Positions 15,592 through 24,679 of a DNA stretch of 64,000 nt are shown piece after piece. Location: positions 50,155 to 114,154 of the forward strand of contig CAJJDI010000010.1 in the NCBI GenBank assembly GCA_905182835.1, written 5' to 3'. The notes below the pieces were generated by a model. It did not search any database and was not told the origin of the DNA. It saw only the letters and a list, made by a program, of their open reading frames with translations. Every line of letters begins with the position of its first letter. Within the stretch, counting starts at the first letter, position 1. Both the position numbers and the translations under genes were made by a program. The DNA comes from an uncultured Flavobacteriaceae bacterium. GTDB lineage: Bacteria > Bacteroidota > Bacteroidia > Flavobacteriales > Flavobacteriaceae.

Positions 15592-18537
15592 ATGCAAAAG
15601 CAACTTACACTATTGATTGTTATTTTAACTTTCAACTCAATTTTTTCTCAAGATTATTTTCCAACAAATGATGGAATTAAATTTGATAACACAAATTATA
15701 CCGCATTTATAAATGCCAAAATCTATTCCAGTCATAACAATATAATTGAAAATGGCTCAATGGTTATAAAAGACGGTAAGATCGTTTCGATTGGAGAGTT
15801 CTTAGAAATACCTAAAAATTCTATCATATTTGATCTAAAAGGCAAATCAGTTTACCCGTCATTCATTGATATTTACTCAAAATTTGGAGTTAAATCTCCA
15901 AAAAGAAGTTCTAGCGGAAGAAGATCTCCACAATATAACAACACTAGAATGGGTTATTATTGGAATGATCACATTAGACCAGAACAAAATGCAATAGAAA
16001 CATTTGAATATGATAGCAAAAAAGCAAAAGAATTAATACAAAATGGATTTGGAGCTGTAAACACTCACCTAAGTGACGGTATCATTAGAGGTAAAGGAGC
16101 CTTAATAGCACTAATAAATAACGGTGATTCTAACAGCATAATTGATAATAATTCCACTCAGTACCTTTCTTTGTCCAAGAGCGTTACATCAAGTCAATCA
16201 TATCCATCATCAATGATGGGGGTATTTGCTTTACTTAAACAAGTTTATTATGACGCTAACTGGTATTCAAAAGGGTCATCAACAACTAATGACAAATCAT
16301 TAGAAGCTCTAAATAAAAACAAAAATTTAATCCAAATATTCGAAGCTAAGAGTAAAATTAATTCGCTACGAATTGATAAAATTGGAGATGAGTTTGGTAT
16401 CCAGTATGTCATGTTAGGAGGCGGTGATGAATACGAAAGAATTGAGGAAATAAAAGCAACAAATGCAAGTTATATTTTACCAGTGAATTTTCCAGCTGCT
16501 TATGATATTGAAGACACTTATTCTGCAAATATATTACAGCTTTCAGATATGAGAGAATGGAATCAAAGACCTACAAATCTTAGCCAGTTTGAAAAAAATA
16601 ATATTGAATTTGCAATTACACTAGATGGATTGAAATCTTCAAACAATCTAAAAGAAAATATAATTAAAGCTATTGATCACGGGTTAACTAAAGGGAAGGC
16701 ATTAGAAGCACTAACTAGTATACCTGCAAAATTAATAGGTAGGGATGATGTAATCGGTTATTTAAAAAAAAATTATTTAGCTAATTTTTTAATCACATCT
16801 GGAGATCTATTTGACGGTAATACTTTGATTTATGAAAATTGGGTGAAAGGAAATAGAAATGTTATTAATTCAATGGAAATTAAAGACATACGTGGAAAAT
16901 ACAATTTCACAGTTAATAATAAAAAAACTGTTTTGGAGGTCACTGGAAAAATTGATAAGCCAAAAGCTAAGTTAAAAGATTCAACCTTATCCGTTAAGAA
17001 ATTATCCTATAAAGGGGGTTGGATTAATATGACAGTTAATGATGATTCTAACTTTGTAAGAGTAAATTTAAGAATAAATAAATTAGATGATGATCTAAAT
17101 GGCAAAGCTTATTATTCAGATGGACGAGTAGATAACATTAAAGTTGATTTTTTGGAAAAGCACATAGTTAATGATGAAAAATCTGAACAAAAAAATGTAG
17201 AAGAAAAAAATATTCTTGCAGTTAAATATCCTAACATGGGTTATGGTTTTGATGAAGTACAAAAAAGTCAAGATATCTTAATTAAAAATACAACTGTTTG
17301 GACAAACGAAGAAAATGGGGTTTTAAATAACATGGATGTACTAATAACTAAAGGGAAAATAAGTAAAATTGGCACTAATCTGAAGTATAGAAATGCCCTA
17401 ATAATAGATGGTACTGACAAGCATTTAACATCTGGAATAATTGATGAACACTCACATATAGCTGCCGCAAGTATTAATGAAGGTGGTCATAATTCATCTG
17501 CTGAAGTTACTATAGAAGAAGTTATAGACCCAGAAGATATAAATATTTATAGGAATCTAGCTGGTGGGGTTACAACTATTCAAATCCTTCATGGTTCTGC
17601 AAACCCGATTGGAGGTAGATCGGCAATAATAAAATTAAAGTGGGGTGAAAATGCAAATAATTTAATATTCAATAACTCTCCGAAGTTTATCAAGTTTGCT
17701 TTGGGAGAGAACGTAAAACAGTCTAATTGGCAAAGTTACAACAGGTTTCCTCAATCTAGGATGGGTGTCGAACAACTTTTTGTAGATTATTTTACTCGTG
17801 CTAAAGAATATGATATATTAAAAAAATCCGGTAAAGCATTTAGAAAAGATTTAGAGCTAGAGGTATTGGCAGAAATATTAAATAAAGAAAGGTTTATCAG
17901 CTGTCATTCATACGTACAGAGTGAGATTAATATGTTAATGAAAGTCGCTGAAAAATTTGATTTCAATATTAATACTTTCACTCATATATTAGAAGGCTAT
18001 AAAGTTGCGGACAAAATGAAAGAGCATGGAGCTGGGGCTTCAACATTTAGTGATTGGTGGGCATATAAATTTGAAGTAAATGACGCAATTCCATATAACG
18101 CTTCAATATTACATAATGCTGGAGTTACTACAGCTATAAATAGTGATGATGCCGAAATGTCAAGAAGACTTAATCAAGAGGCTGCAAAAACCATTAAATA
18201 TGGTGGGTTAAGTGAGGAGGATGCTTGGAAAACAGTAACGCTTAACCCTGCAAAACTTTTAAGAATTGATGATAGAGTTGGTAGTATTAAAGTGGGTAAA
18301 GATGCTGATGTAGTTCTATGGAATCAAAACCCACTGTCAGTTTACGCTTTAGCTGAAAAGACAATAATAGATGGCGCTATCTATTTCGATAAAGAAAGAG
18401 ACAAAAAACTCCGAAATGAAATTAAAAAAGAGAGAAGTCTACTTATTAATATGATGATGGAGGAAAAAAATAACGGAGGAAATACTCAACCTGTAAAAAG
18501 AAAATTTAAAAAATTATTAACCTGTGAATCAATATAA
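15592..18537 (+). CDS. Exported two-domain amidohydrolase-family protein
   Basis: The 981-residue protein starts with a signal peptide ending near IFSQ (residue 19). It contains two amidohydrolase-like halves. The first (about 30-420) has the shape of the fold (KDGKIVSIGEFLEIP, VYPSFIDIYSKFG near 90) but lacks the metal-binding HxH. The second (about 560-960) keeps it: DEHSHI near residue 619, HSYVQSE near 770, HILEG near 797 and NSDDAE near 850, followed by the strand motif GKDADVVLW. The second half should therefore be a metal-dependent hydrolase, acting in the periplasm or outside. A basic linker lies between the halves (about 430-560). The next gene encodes a shorter paralogue, so this is likely a two-gene operon. 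Substrate unknown. Confidence 0.85.
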   Translation: MQKQLTLLIVILTFNSIFSQDYFPTNDGIKFDNTNYTAFINAKIYSSHNNIIENGSMVIKDGKIVSIGEFLEIPKNSIIFDLKGKSVYPSFIDIYSKFGVKSPKRSSSGRRSPQYNNTRMGYYWNDHIRPEQNAIETFEYDSKKAKELIQNGFGAVNTHLSDGIIRGKGALIALINNGDSNSIIDNNSTQYLSLSKSVTSSQSYPSSMMGVFALLKQVYYDANWYSKGSSTTNDKSLEALNKNKNLIQIFEAKSKINSLRIDKIGDEFGIQYVMLGGGDEYERIEEIKATNASYILPVNFPAAYDIEDTYSANILQLSDMREWNQRPTNLSQFEKNNIEFAITLDGLKSSNNLKENIIKAIDHGLTKGKALEALTSIPAKLIGRDDVIGYLKKNYLANFLITSGDLFDGNTLIYENWVKGNRNVINSMEIKDIRGKYNFTVNNKKTVLEVTGKIDKPKAKLKDSTLSVKKLSYKGGWINMTVNDDSNFVRVNLRINKLDDDLNGKAYYSDGRVDNIKVDFLEKHIVNDEKSEQKNVEEKNILAVKYPNMGYGFDEVQKSQDILIKNTTVWTNEENGVLNNMDVLITKGKISKIGTNLKYRNALIIDGTDKHLTSGIIDEHSHIAAASINEGGHNSSAEVTIEEVIDPEDINIYRNLAGGVTTIQILHGSANPIGGRSAIIKLKWGENANNLIFNNSPKFIKFALGENVKQSNWQSYNRFPQSRMGVEQLFVDYFTRAKEYDILKKSGKAFRKDLELEVLAEILNKERFISCHSYVQSEINMLMKVAEKFDFNINTFTHILEGYKVADKMKEHGAGASTFSDWWAYKFEVNDAIPYNASILHNAGVTTAINSDDAEMSRRLNQEAAKTIKYGGLSEEDAWKTVTLNPAKLLRIDDRVGSIKVGKDADVVLWNQNPLSVYALAEKTIIDGAIYFDKERDKKLRNEIKKERSLLINMMMEEKNNGGNTQPVKRKFKKLLTCESI

Positions 18538-18541
18538 TAAG

Positions 18542-19843
18542 ATGAAAAATATATTTAAATTAATAATGCTAATAGCTGTTACAAGTAGTCAACTATTTGC
18601 ACAACAAACCCCGGGTAATATTCAAAAAGAAGCGATTACACTATTAGGCGGAATAGCACATATTGGAAATGGTACGATTATTAAAAATAGTGCTATTATC
18701 TTAGAAGATGGCATTATAAAAGCATGTGTTGATGCTAGCAGATCTAAAATTGCATATAAGGGAGAAATTATAGATATAAAAGGACAACATGTATACCCCG
18801 GTTTTATAGCCGCAAATACATCCCTTGGATTGGTGGAGGTGGATGCAGTAAGAGCAAGTGACGACCAACAAGAAATAGGTGAAAATAATCCGAATATCAA
18901 TAGTTTAATTGCTTATAATGCTGAATCAAAAGTTGTTGAATCTATGAGACCAAATGGTGTTTTAATAGCTCAAATATCACCTGGTGGTGGAAGAATTTCA
19001 GGGTCATCTTCAATTGTACAACTTGATGCGTGGAATTGGGAAGATGCCGCAATAAAAAAAAATGATGGTATTCATTTAAATTGGCCTAACAGCTTTACTA
19101 GAGGAAGATGGTGGCTTGGTGAATCAAGAGCTTACAAACAAAACCCTAAATACAGCGAAGAAATAGAAAATGTATCTTCTTATTTTAGAGAATCTATAGC
19201 TTATCTTTCTGGTAAGAAAGAAACAAAGAATCTAGCTTTTGAAGCTATGAGTAGCTTATTTAATAATAAGCAAACATTATTTATTCACGTAGAAGATGAA
19301 AAAGGCATAATAGATGCAGTAAATTTTTCGAAAAACTTTAATATTGATAAACTTGTTATAATTGGTGGTTATCAAGCTCATTTAATTTCTGAATTTTTAT
19401 CAAAGAATAATGTACCAGTATTAATACAACATACACATAGTTTACCAAATTTTGAAGATGAGGATTATGACTTTACATTTAAGAACCCTAAAGTTTTAAT
19501 TGACGCTGGTGTTTTAGTTGGAATACATACTGGAGATGCATCAAATTTTCAGACAAGAAATCTTCCATTCTATGCTGGGCAAGTAGCAGCACAAGGACTA
19601 GACAAGGAATTAGCCTTGCAACTAATAACAAATAATACTGCAAAAATTTTAGGTATTGATAAAAGACTAGGAACATTGGAGGTTGGTAAAGATGCTACGT
19701 TATTTGTCAGCAAAGGAGATGCTCTAGACATGAAAACAAACAACTTAACTATTGCTTTTATTTCTGGCAGAAAAATAAGCTTAGAAACTCATCAGACAGA
19801 ACTTTGGAAAAGATATTCTAACAAATATCAATCGAAGGATTAA
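18542..19843 (+). CDS. Exported amidohydrolase-like protein lacking the HxH metal motif
   Basis: This 433-residue protein is paralogous to the previous one. The ATG at 18542 is preferred over a GTG 18 bases upstream because it gives a clean signal peptide, MKNIFKLIMLIAVTSSQLFA. The fold signatures are present (EDGIIKACVDAS, VYPGFIAANTSLGLVE near residue 85, IHTGDASN, LGTLEVGKDATLFV). Where active members have D/H-x-H after the first strand this one has AANTSLG, so the first two metal ligands are missing. HVEDE and QHTHSLPN remain. It may be an inactive or differently active partner of the larger protein. It begins 4 bases after the upstream stop. Confidence 0.82.
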   Translation: MKNIFKLIMLIAVTSSQLFAQQTPGNIQKEAITLLGGIAHIGNGTIIKNSAIILEDGIIKACVDASRSKIAYKGEIIDIKGQHVYPGFIAANTSLGLVEVDAVRASDDQQEIGENNPNINSLIAYNAESKVVESMRPNGVLIAQISPGGGRISGSSSIVQLDAWNWEDAAIKKNDGIHLNWPNSFTRGRWWLGESRAYKQNPKYSEEIENVSSYFRESIAYLSGKKETKNLAFEAMSSLFNNKQTLFIHVEDEKGIIDAVNFSKNFNIDKLVIIGGYQAHLISEFLSKNNVPVLIQHTHSLPNFEDEDYDFTFKNPKVLIDAGVLVGIHTGDASNFQTRNLPFYAGQVAAQGLDKELALQLITNNTAKILGIDKRLGTLEVGKDATLFVSKGDALDMKTNNLTIAFISGRKISLETHQTELWKRYSNKYQSKD

Positions 19844-19847
19844 ATAG

Positions 19848-20645
19848 ATGAATAAAAAACTACTTAGCGTAAACAATAAAGAAGTAAAAGAACTTTTTCA
19901 GCTTACTTTAAAATCTAAATACAGGAAAAATTCCAATACATTTCTAATAGAGGGATTAAGAGAAATAAAACTCGCTATAAATAATAATTATCAAATTAAA
20001 TATATATTATTTTGTCCTAAAATAATTAGTGAGAATGTTTTACATAATACAATAAATACAACAATTGAAAAGATTGAAGTATCTATAGAGGTTTATCAAA
20101 AACTAGCATACAGAAATTCTACAGAGGGAGTAATAGCTATTTCAAATTTTAAAGATCATAGTTTACAAAATCTAAAATTAAAATCAAAAACCCCATTAAT
20201 ACTTGTTATTGAAGCTCCTGAAAAACCAGGAAACATAGGAGCAATCCTTAGAACAGCTGATGCAGCTAATGTAGATACTGTAATTATCGCAAATCCTAAA
20301 ACCGACCTTTATAACCCAAATATCATAAGATCTAGCGTAGGTTGCTTATTTACAAACAGCATATGTATTGGAGCTACAACTGAAGTTATATCTTTTTTAA
20401 AAACTAACAATATTAATATTTACGCAGCTTCACTAGAAGCTACGGAACTGTATCATAATCAAAATTATACAAAACCAAGCGCTATAATAATTGGGACCGA
20501 AGACAAAGGACTATCTAAAGAATGGACAGACAATTCTTTTAAAAACATAATAATTCCAATGAAAGGTAAAATAGATTCATTAAATCTATCTAATGCAGGT
20601 GCAATTCTGATTTTTGAGGCTAAACGACAAAGAAACTTCTCTTAA
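19848..20645 (+). CDS. SpoU/TrmH-family RNA 2'-O-methyltransferase
   Basis: The 265-residue protein has an N-terminal substrate-binding domain (about 1-100) and a SPOUT catalytic domain with the three family motifs: motif 1 EAPEKPGNIGAILRTADAA (about 122-140), motif 2 IIGTEDKGLS (about 217-226) and motif 3 IPMKGKIDSLNLSNAGAIL (about 239-257). These enzymes methylate a ribose 2'-hydroxyl in tRNA or 23S rRNA using S-adenosylmethionine. It begins 4 bases after the amidohydrolase pair. The exact RNA target cannot be read from sequence. Confidence 0.9.
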   Translation: MNKKLLSVNNKEVKELFQLTLKSKYRKNSNTFLIEGLREIKLAINNNYQIKYILFCPKIISENVLHNTINTTIEKIEVSIEVYQKLAYRNSTEGVIAISNFKDHSLQNLKLKSKTPLILVIEAPEKPGNIGAILRTADAANVDTVIIANPKTDLYNPNIIRSSVGCLFTNSICIGATTEVISFLKTNNINIYAASLEATELYHNQNYTKPSAIIIGTEDKGLSKEWTDNSFKNIIIPMKGKIDSLNLSNAGAILIFEAKRQRNFS

Positions 20646-20699
20646 AAATTTCTATAATAGTATTGCCTAATAACATTGTTTGTGTTATTTTTAATACAT

Positions 20700-22907
20700 A
20701 TGCCGTTAACAGAAGTAGAAATAGAAAATAATGCAATAGCTAAAGAGTATAAAGAACTTTTAAGAATTAGCTATCAAACTCTAACAGGTCAAGATAAAAA
20801 GTTGATAAGAAAAGCTTTCGATCTTTCTGTTGAAGCTCATAACGGGCAAAGAAGAAGGTCTGGCGAAGCATACGTGTTTCATCCTATAGCAGTTGCTAAA
20901 ATTGTTTCTTCTGAAATTGGATTAGATGCTACATCTATAGCAGCTGCACTAATACATGATGTAGTAGAGGATAACGAAAACTATACAATAAACGATATAG
21001 AACAATTATTCGGCAAGGCAGTTGCTAAAATTGTTGATGGACTTACAAAAATTTCTAAGCTAAGTAAAAGTTCAGATGTTTCATTACAAGCGGAGAATTT
21101 CAAAAAAATGCTATTAACTCTTAATGATGACATTAGAGTTATTATAATAAAGATTGCTGACAGATTACATAATATGCAAACTATGCATGCTATGAAACCT
21201 GATAAACAAATTAAAATTGCTTCAGAAACTCTTTATATTTATGCTCCACTTGCACATAGAATAGGTTTATATAATATAAAAAATGAGCTCGAAGATTTAG
21301 GACTAAAGTACACTGAACCAGAAGTTTATAGTGGTATCTCTAACAGGTTAATAGAAAGTAAAGAAGAACAAGATCAATACATAAAAGAAATTAACACTAC
21401 ATTAAGCGGTAAATTAAATTCTGAAAAACTAAAATATATAATTAAAGGAAGACCAAAGTCAATATATTCAATTAGGAATAAAATGGTTAAAAAAGGTGTT
21501 TCTTTTGACGAAGTGTATGACAAATTTGCAGTTAGAATCATCTACAAATCAAGTCTTAAAAATGAAAAATTTTTAGCCTGGAAAATTTATTCAATTGTAA
21601 CTGACTTTTTTACTCCTAATCCAATACGTTTAAGAGATTGGATTTCATCACCCAGATCTACTGGTTATGAAGCGCTACACATAACAGTTGTAGGCCCTAA
21701 AAATAGATGGGTTGAAGTTCAAATAAGAAGTGAACGAATGGATGAAATAGCAGAAAAAGGGTATGCGGCTCATTACAAATACAAACAAGTCGGTGATTCA
21801 GAGGGAAGTTTAGACCTTTGGATAAATAAACTTCAAGAAACTTTAGAAAACAATGAGAATAATGCAGTAGACTTCGTAGAAGAGTTTAAACAAAATCTAA
21901 TTTCTGAAGAAGTTTTTGTTTTTACTCCAACAGGTGAGTTAAAGTCATTACCTATAGGTGCAACTTCATTAGATTTTGCTTTCAGTATACATACGGAGAT
22001 TGGTTTAAAAACTAGAGGAGTTAAAGTTAATGGGAAATTAGTTCCACTTAACTTTAAGCTTCAAAGTGGTGATAGAGTTGAGATTTTGACATCAGAAAAA
22101 ACTAAACCAAATGTAAGATGGCTAGACTATGCAACAACATCTAAAGCAAGAAAAATAATAAAATCATCACTAAATGATGAAAGAAAAAAATTAGCTGAAG
22201 AAGGTAAAGAGATTCTAAGAAGAAAACTTAAACAACTAAAAATATCTTTAAACGAGAAAACAGTAAATGAACTAGTTAATTACTTTAAACTAAAAACAAG
22301 TCTAGATTTATTTTATAGAGTTGGGATCAACACTATAGATAATCCATTGCTAAAAAAATATGCAGCATCAAGAAGTAATGTTTTAATGAGCTTTTTGAAA
22401 GATAAGATTAGAAGAAGATATGTAGGGAAAGATTTAAATAAAGACGAAATCACTTCAAAATATGATATGCTCGTCTTTGGGAGTGATGAAGAAAAATTAG
22501 AATACAAACTTTCTCCGTGCTGTAACCCAATTCAAGGGGATACAGTATTTGGTTTTTTAACTATTAATGAGGGAATTAAAGTTCATAAAATTAACTGCCC
22601 AAATTCTTTAAGTCTACAATCAAACTATGCTTACCGAATAATTAATGCAAAATGGATTGATTCATCACAACAAGATTTTACCATTATTATAAATATAAGT
22701 GGAATAGACACATTTGGATTGGCAAATAACATTACTAAAGTCATCTCAGATAACATGAATGTCAATATGAAAAAACTAAATTTCGAGACAAATAGTGGAG
22801 TTTTTAGTGGGAGTGTTACAATGTCTGTGAAGAGTAATAACTATGCTATAAAAGTTATGGATAAAATTAAAAAACTTAATGGTGTAGAGAAGGTTAAAAG
22901 AATATAA
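20700..22907 (+). CDS. Bifunctional (p)ppGpp synthetase/hydrolase (RelA/SpoT family)
   Basis: The 735-residue protein controls the stringent-response alarmone (p)ppGpp. The HD hydrolase domain is intact, with RRRSGEAYVFHPIAVA (about 46-61) and ALIHDVVEDN. The synthetase domain has GRPKSIYSIRNKMVKKG, DKFAVRIIY and RSTGYEALHITV, with EVQIRSERMDEIAEKGYAAH. A TGS domain (VFTPTGELKSLP, from about 405) and a C-terminal ACT-like domain (about 660-735) follow. The ATG at 20700 (MPLTEVEIENN) is preferred to an upstream in-frame TTG. It leads a plus-strand run with the Fur-family gene, purA and the OstA-like gene, an order shared with other Bacteroidota. Confidence 0.94.
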   Translation: MPLTEVEIENNAIAKEYKELLRISYQTLTGQDKKLIRKAFDLSVEAHNGQRRRSGEAYVFHPIAVAKIVSSEIGLDATSIAAALIHDVVEDNENYTINDIEQLFGKAVAKIVDGLTKISKLSKSSDVSLQAENFKKMLLTLNDDIRVIIIKIADRLHNMQTMHAMKPDKQIKIASETLYIYAPLAHRIGLYNIKNELEDLGLKYTEPEVYSGISNRLIESKEEQDQYIKEINTTLSGKLNSEKLKYIIKGRPKSIYSIRNKMVKKGVSFDEVYDKFAVRIIYKSSLKNEKFLAWKIYSIVTDFFTPNPIRLRDWISSPRSTGYEALHITVVGPKNRWVEVQIRSERMDEIAEKGYAAHYKYKQVGDSEGSLDLWINKLQETLENNENNAVDFVEEFKQNLISEEVFVFTPTGELKSLPIGATSLDFAFSIHTEIGLKTRGVKVNGKLVPLNFKLQSGDRVEILTSEKTKPNVRWLDYATTSKARKIIKSSLNDERKKLAEEGKEILRRKLKQLKISLNEKTVNELVNYFKLKTSLDLFYRVGINTIDNPLLKKYAASRSNVLMSFLKDKIRRRYVGKDLNKDEITSKYDMLVFGSDEEKLEYKLSPCCNPIQGDTVFGFLTINEGIKVHKINCPNSLSLQSNYAYRIINAKWIDSSQQDFTIIINISGIDTFGLANNITKVISDNMNVNMKKLNFETNSGVFSGSVTMSVKSNNYAIKVMDKIKKLNGVEKVKRI

Positions 22908-22925
22908 TTTTTATAAATTAGCAAT

Positions 22926-23372
22926 ATGAGTTCAAAGACACATTCTAAGAATCAAGAGATTGTAAAAATTGCTTTTACAAATTTTTTACAAAAAAATGGT
23001 CATAGAAAAACTCCTGAAAGATATGCGATTCTGCAAGAGATATACAATAGTGATATTCATTTTGACATAGAGTCATTGTATATTAAAATGAAAAACAAAA
23101 AATACAGAGTTTCAAGAGCAACATTATATAATACTATAGAATTATTACTAGAATCTTCCTTAGTAAGAAGGCATCAATTTGGGCATAACCAGGCACACTA
23201 TGAAAAGTGTTTTTTTGATAAACAGCACGATCATTTAATAATAAGTGATACTGGTGAAGTTATTGAATTCTGCGATCCAAGAATTGAAATTATAAAGAAA
23301 ACAATTGAGGAGGTTTTTGATGTTGAAATCGAGAATCATTCTCTGTATTTCTATGGGACAAAAAATAAATAA
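22926..23372 (+). CDS. Fur-family transcriptional regulator
   Basis: The 148-residue protein has the Fur winged helix ([15 protein letters not shown], then [21 protein letters not shown], about residues 26-80) and the metal/dimer half with [15 protein letters not shown]. The regulatory metal histidines (HDH) and the late EFCDPRI are present. The usual CxxC of the structural zinc site is not: where Fur proteins normally have C-x-x-C the sequence is ISDTG, leaving only two cysteines in the whole protein. Iron, zinc or peroxide sensing cannot be assigned. It lies 18 bases after the RelA/SpoT gene and 18 bases before purA. Confidence 0.9.
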   Translation: MSSKTHSKNQEIVKIAFTNFLQKNGHRKTPERYAILQEIYNSDIHFDIESLYIKMKNKKYRVSRATLYNTIELLLESSLVRRHQFGHNQAHYEKCFFDKQHDHLIISDTGEVIEFCDPRIEIIKKTIEEVFDVEIENHSLYFYGTKNK

Positions 23373-23390
23373 ATAAAATTTATAACAAAT

Positions 23391-24662
23391 ATGAGCGTTG
23401 ATTTATTATTAGGATTACAATGGGGAGATGAAGGTAAAGGTAAAATTGTAGATGTATTAACTGCTAAATATGATATTATTGCTAGATTTCAAGGAGGACC
23501 GAATGCTGGCCATACTTTAGTATTTAACGGAAGAAAGCACGTACTACATACAATACCTTCAGGAATATTTCATGAAGGTAAAATTAATTTAGTGGGAAAC
23601 GGAGTGGTTATAGATCCCGTTATATTCAAAAATGAATTAGATAAACTTGAAGAAGTTGGAGTAGATTATAAAAAATCTATGCTTATTTCAAGAAAAGCAC
23701 ATCTAATATTACCTACACATAGGATAATTGATGCAGTTAGTGAAAAATCTAAAGGTAAAAAGAAGATTGGCTCAACACTCAAAGGGATAGGTCCAACATA
23801 CATGGACAAGACAGGAAGAAATGGAATTAGAGTTGGTGACTTAGAATCTGATAATTGGTTAGAGAAATATAGAAATCTCGCAAATAAACATCAGAAAATG
23901 GTAAATTTTTACGATGTTGACTTAGAATATAATTTAGAGGAGCTTGAAAAAGAATTTTTTGCTGCTGTAGATGTATTAAAAACTTTGAATTTTACTGACT
24001 CAGAGGAATATATATTTAATGCTCAAAAAAATAACAAATCGATTTTAGCAGAAGGTGCTCAAGGGTCATTGTTAGATATAGACTTTGGAACATATCCTTA
24101 CGTTACATCATCTAATACGACAGCTGCTGGAGCTTGTACTGGATTAGGAGTTGCTCCGAACTCAATAAAAGATGTCTATGGAATTTTTAAAGCATATACA
24201 ACAAGAGTTGGTTCTGGCCCCTTCCCTACTGAATTATTTGATGAAGACGGAGAAACTATGGGAAGAATTGGTAAAGAATTTGGAGCTACAACAGGTAGGT
24301 CACGCAGATGTGGATGGCTCGATTTAGTAGCGTTAAAATATGCTTGTCAAATAAATGGTGTAACACAGTTAATGATGATGAAAGCAGATGTTTTATCTGG
24401 TTTTAAAACAATAAAAATTTGTACATCTTATTTATACAAAGGGAACGAAATAGAGCATTTCCCTTATGACATAAACAGTGAAAATATAGAACCTATATAT
24501 AAAAGCTTTAATGGCTGGGAGGATGATCTAACTCAAAAGGAAGATTTTAATGATTTACCAAAGAGTTTAAAGGAGTTTATAAGCTATATAGAAAAAGAAT
24601 TAAACATCCCGATGTCTATAGTTTCTGTTGGGCCAGACAGAAAACAAACAATATTTGTGTAA
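23391..24662 (+). CDS. purA: Adenylosuccinate synthetase
   Basis: PurA joins IMP and aspartate with GTP, the first step from IMP to AMP. The 423-residue protein shows the family hallmarks: GLQWGDEGKGKIVD (about residues 7-20), GGPNAGHTL (about 36-44), GTTPTG-type loops as GSTLKGIGPTYMDK (about 127-140), LAEGAQGSLLDIDFGTYP (about 221-238) and TTGRSRRCGWLDL (about 302-314). It is placed between the Fur-family gene and the OstA-like gene at short spacings, so transcription with the stringent-response gene is likely. Confidence 0.97.
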   Translation: MSVDLLLGLQWGDEGKGKIVDVLTAKYDIIARFQGGPNAGHTLVFNGRKHVLHTIPSGIFHEGKINLVGNGVVIDPVIFKNELDKLEEVGVDYKKSMLISRKAHLILPTHRIIDAVSEKSKGKKKIGSTLKGIGPTYMDKTGRNGIRVGDLESDNWLEKYRNLANKHQKMVNFYDVDLEYNLEELEKEFFAAVDVLKTLNFTDSEEYIFNAQKNNKSILAEGAQGSLLDIDFGTYPYVTSSNTTAAGACTGLGVAPNSIKDVYGIFKAYTTRVGSGPFPTELFDEDGETMGRIGKEFGATTGRSRRCGWLDLVALKYACQINGVTQLMMMKADVLSGFKTIKICTSYLYKGNEIEHFPYDINSENIEPIYKSFNGWEDDLTQKEDFNDLPKSLKEFISYIEKELNIPMSIVSVGPDRKQTIFV

Positions 24663-24679
24663 AAACATATAATACCAAG

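Noticed and set aside
20671..20687. Inverted repeat TAACA-N7-TGTTA upstream of the RelA/SpoT gene
   Set aside because: Short, AT-rich arms with no second copy in the window, so no support as an operator.
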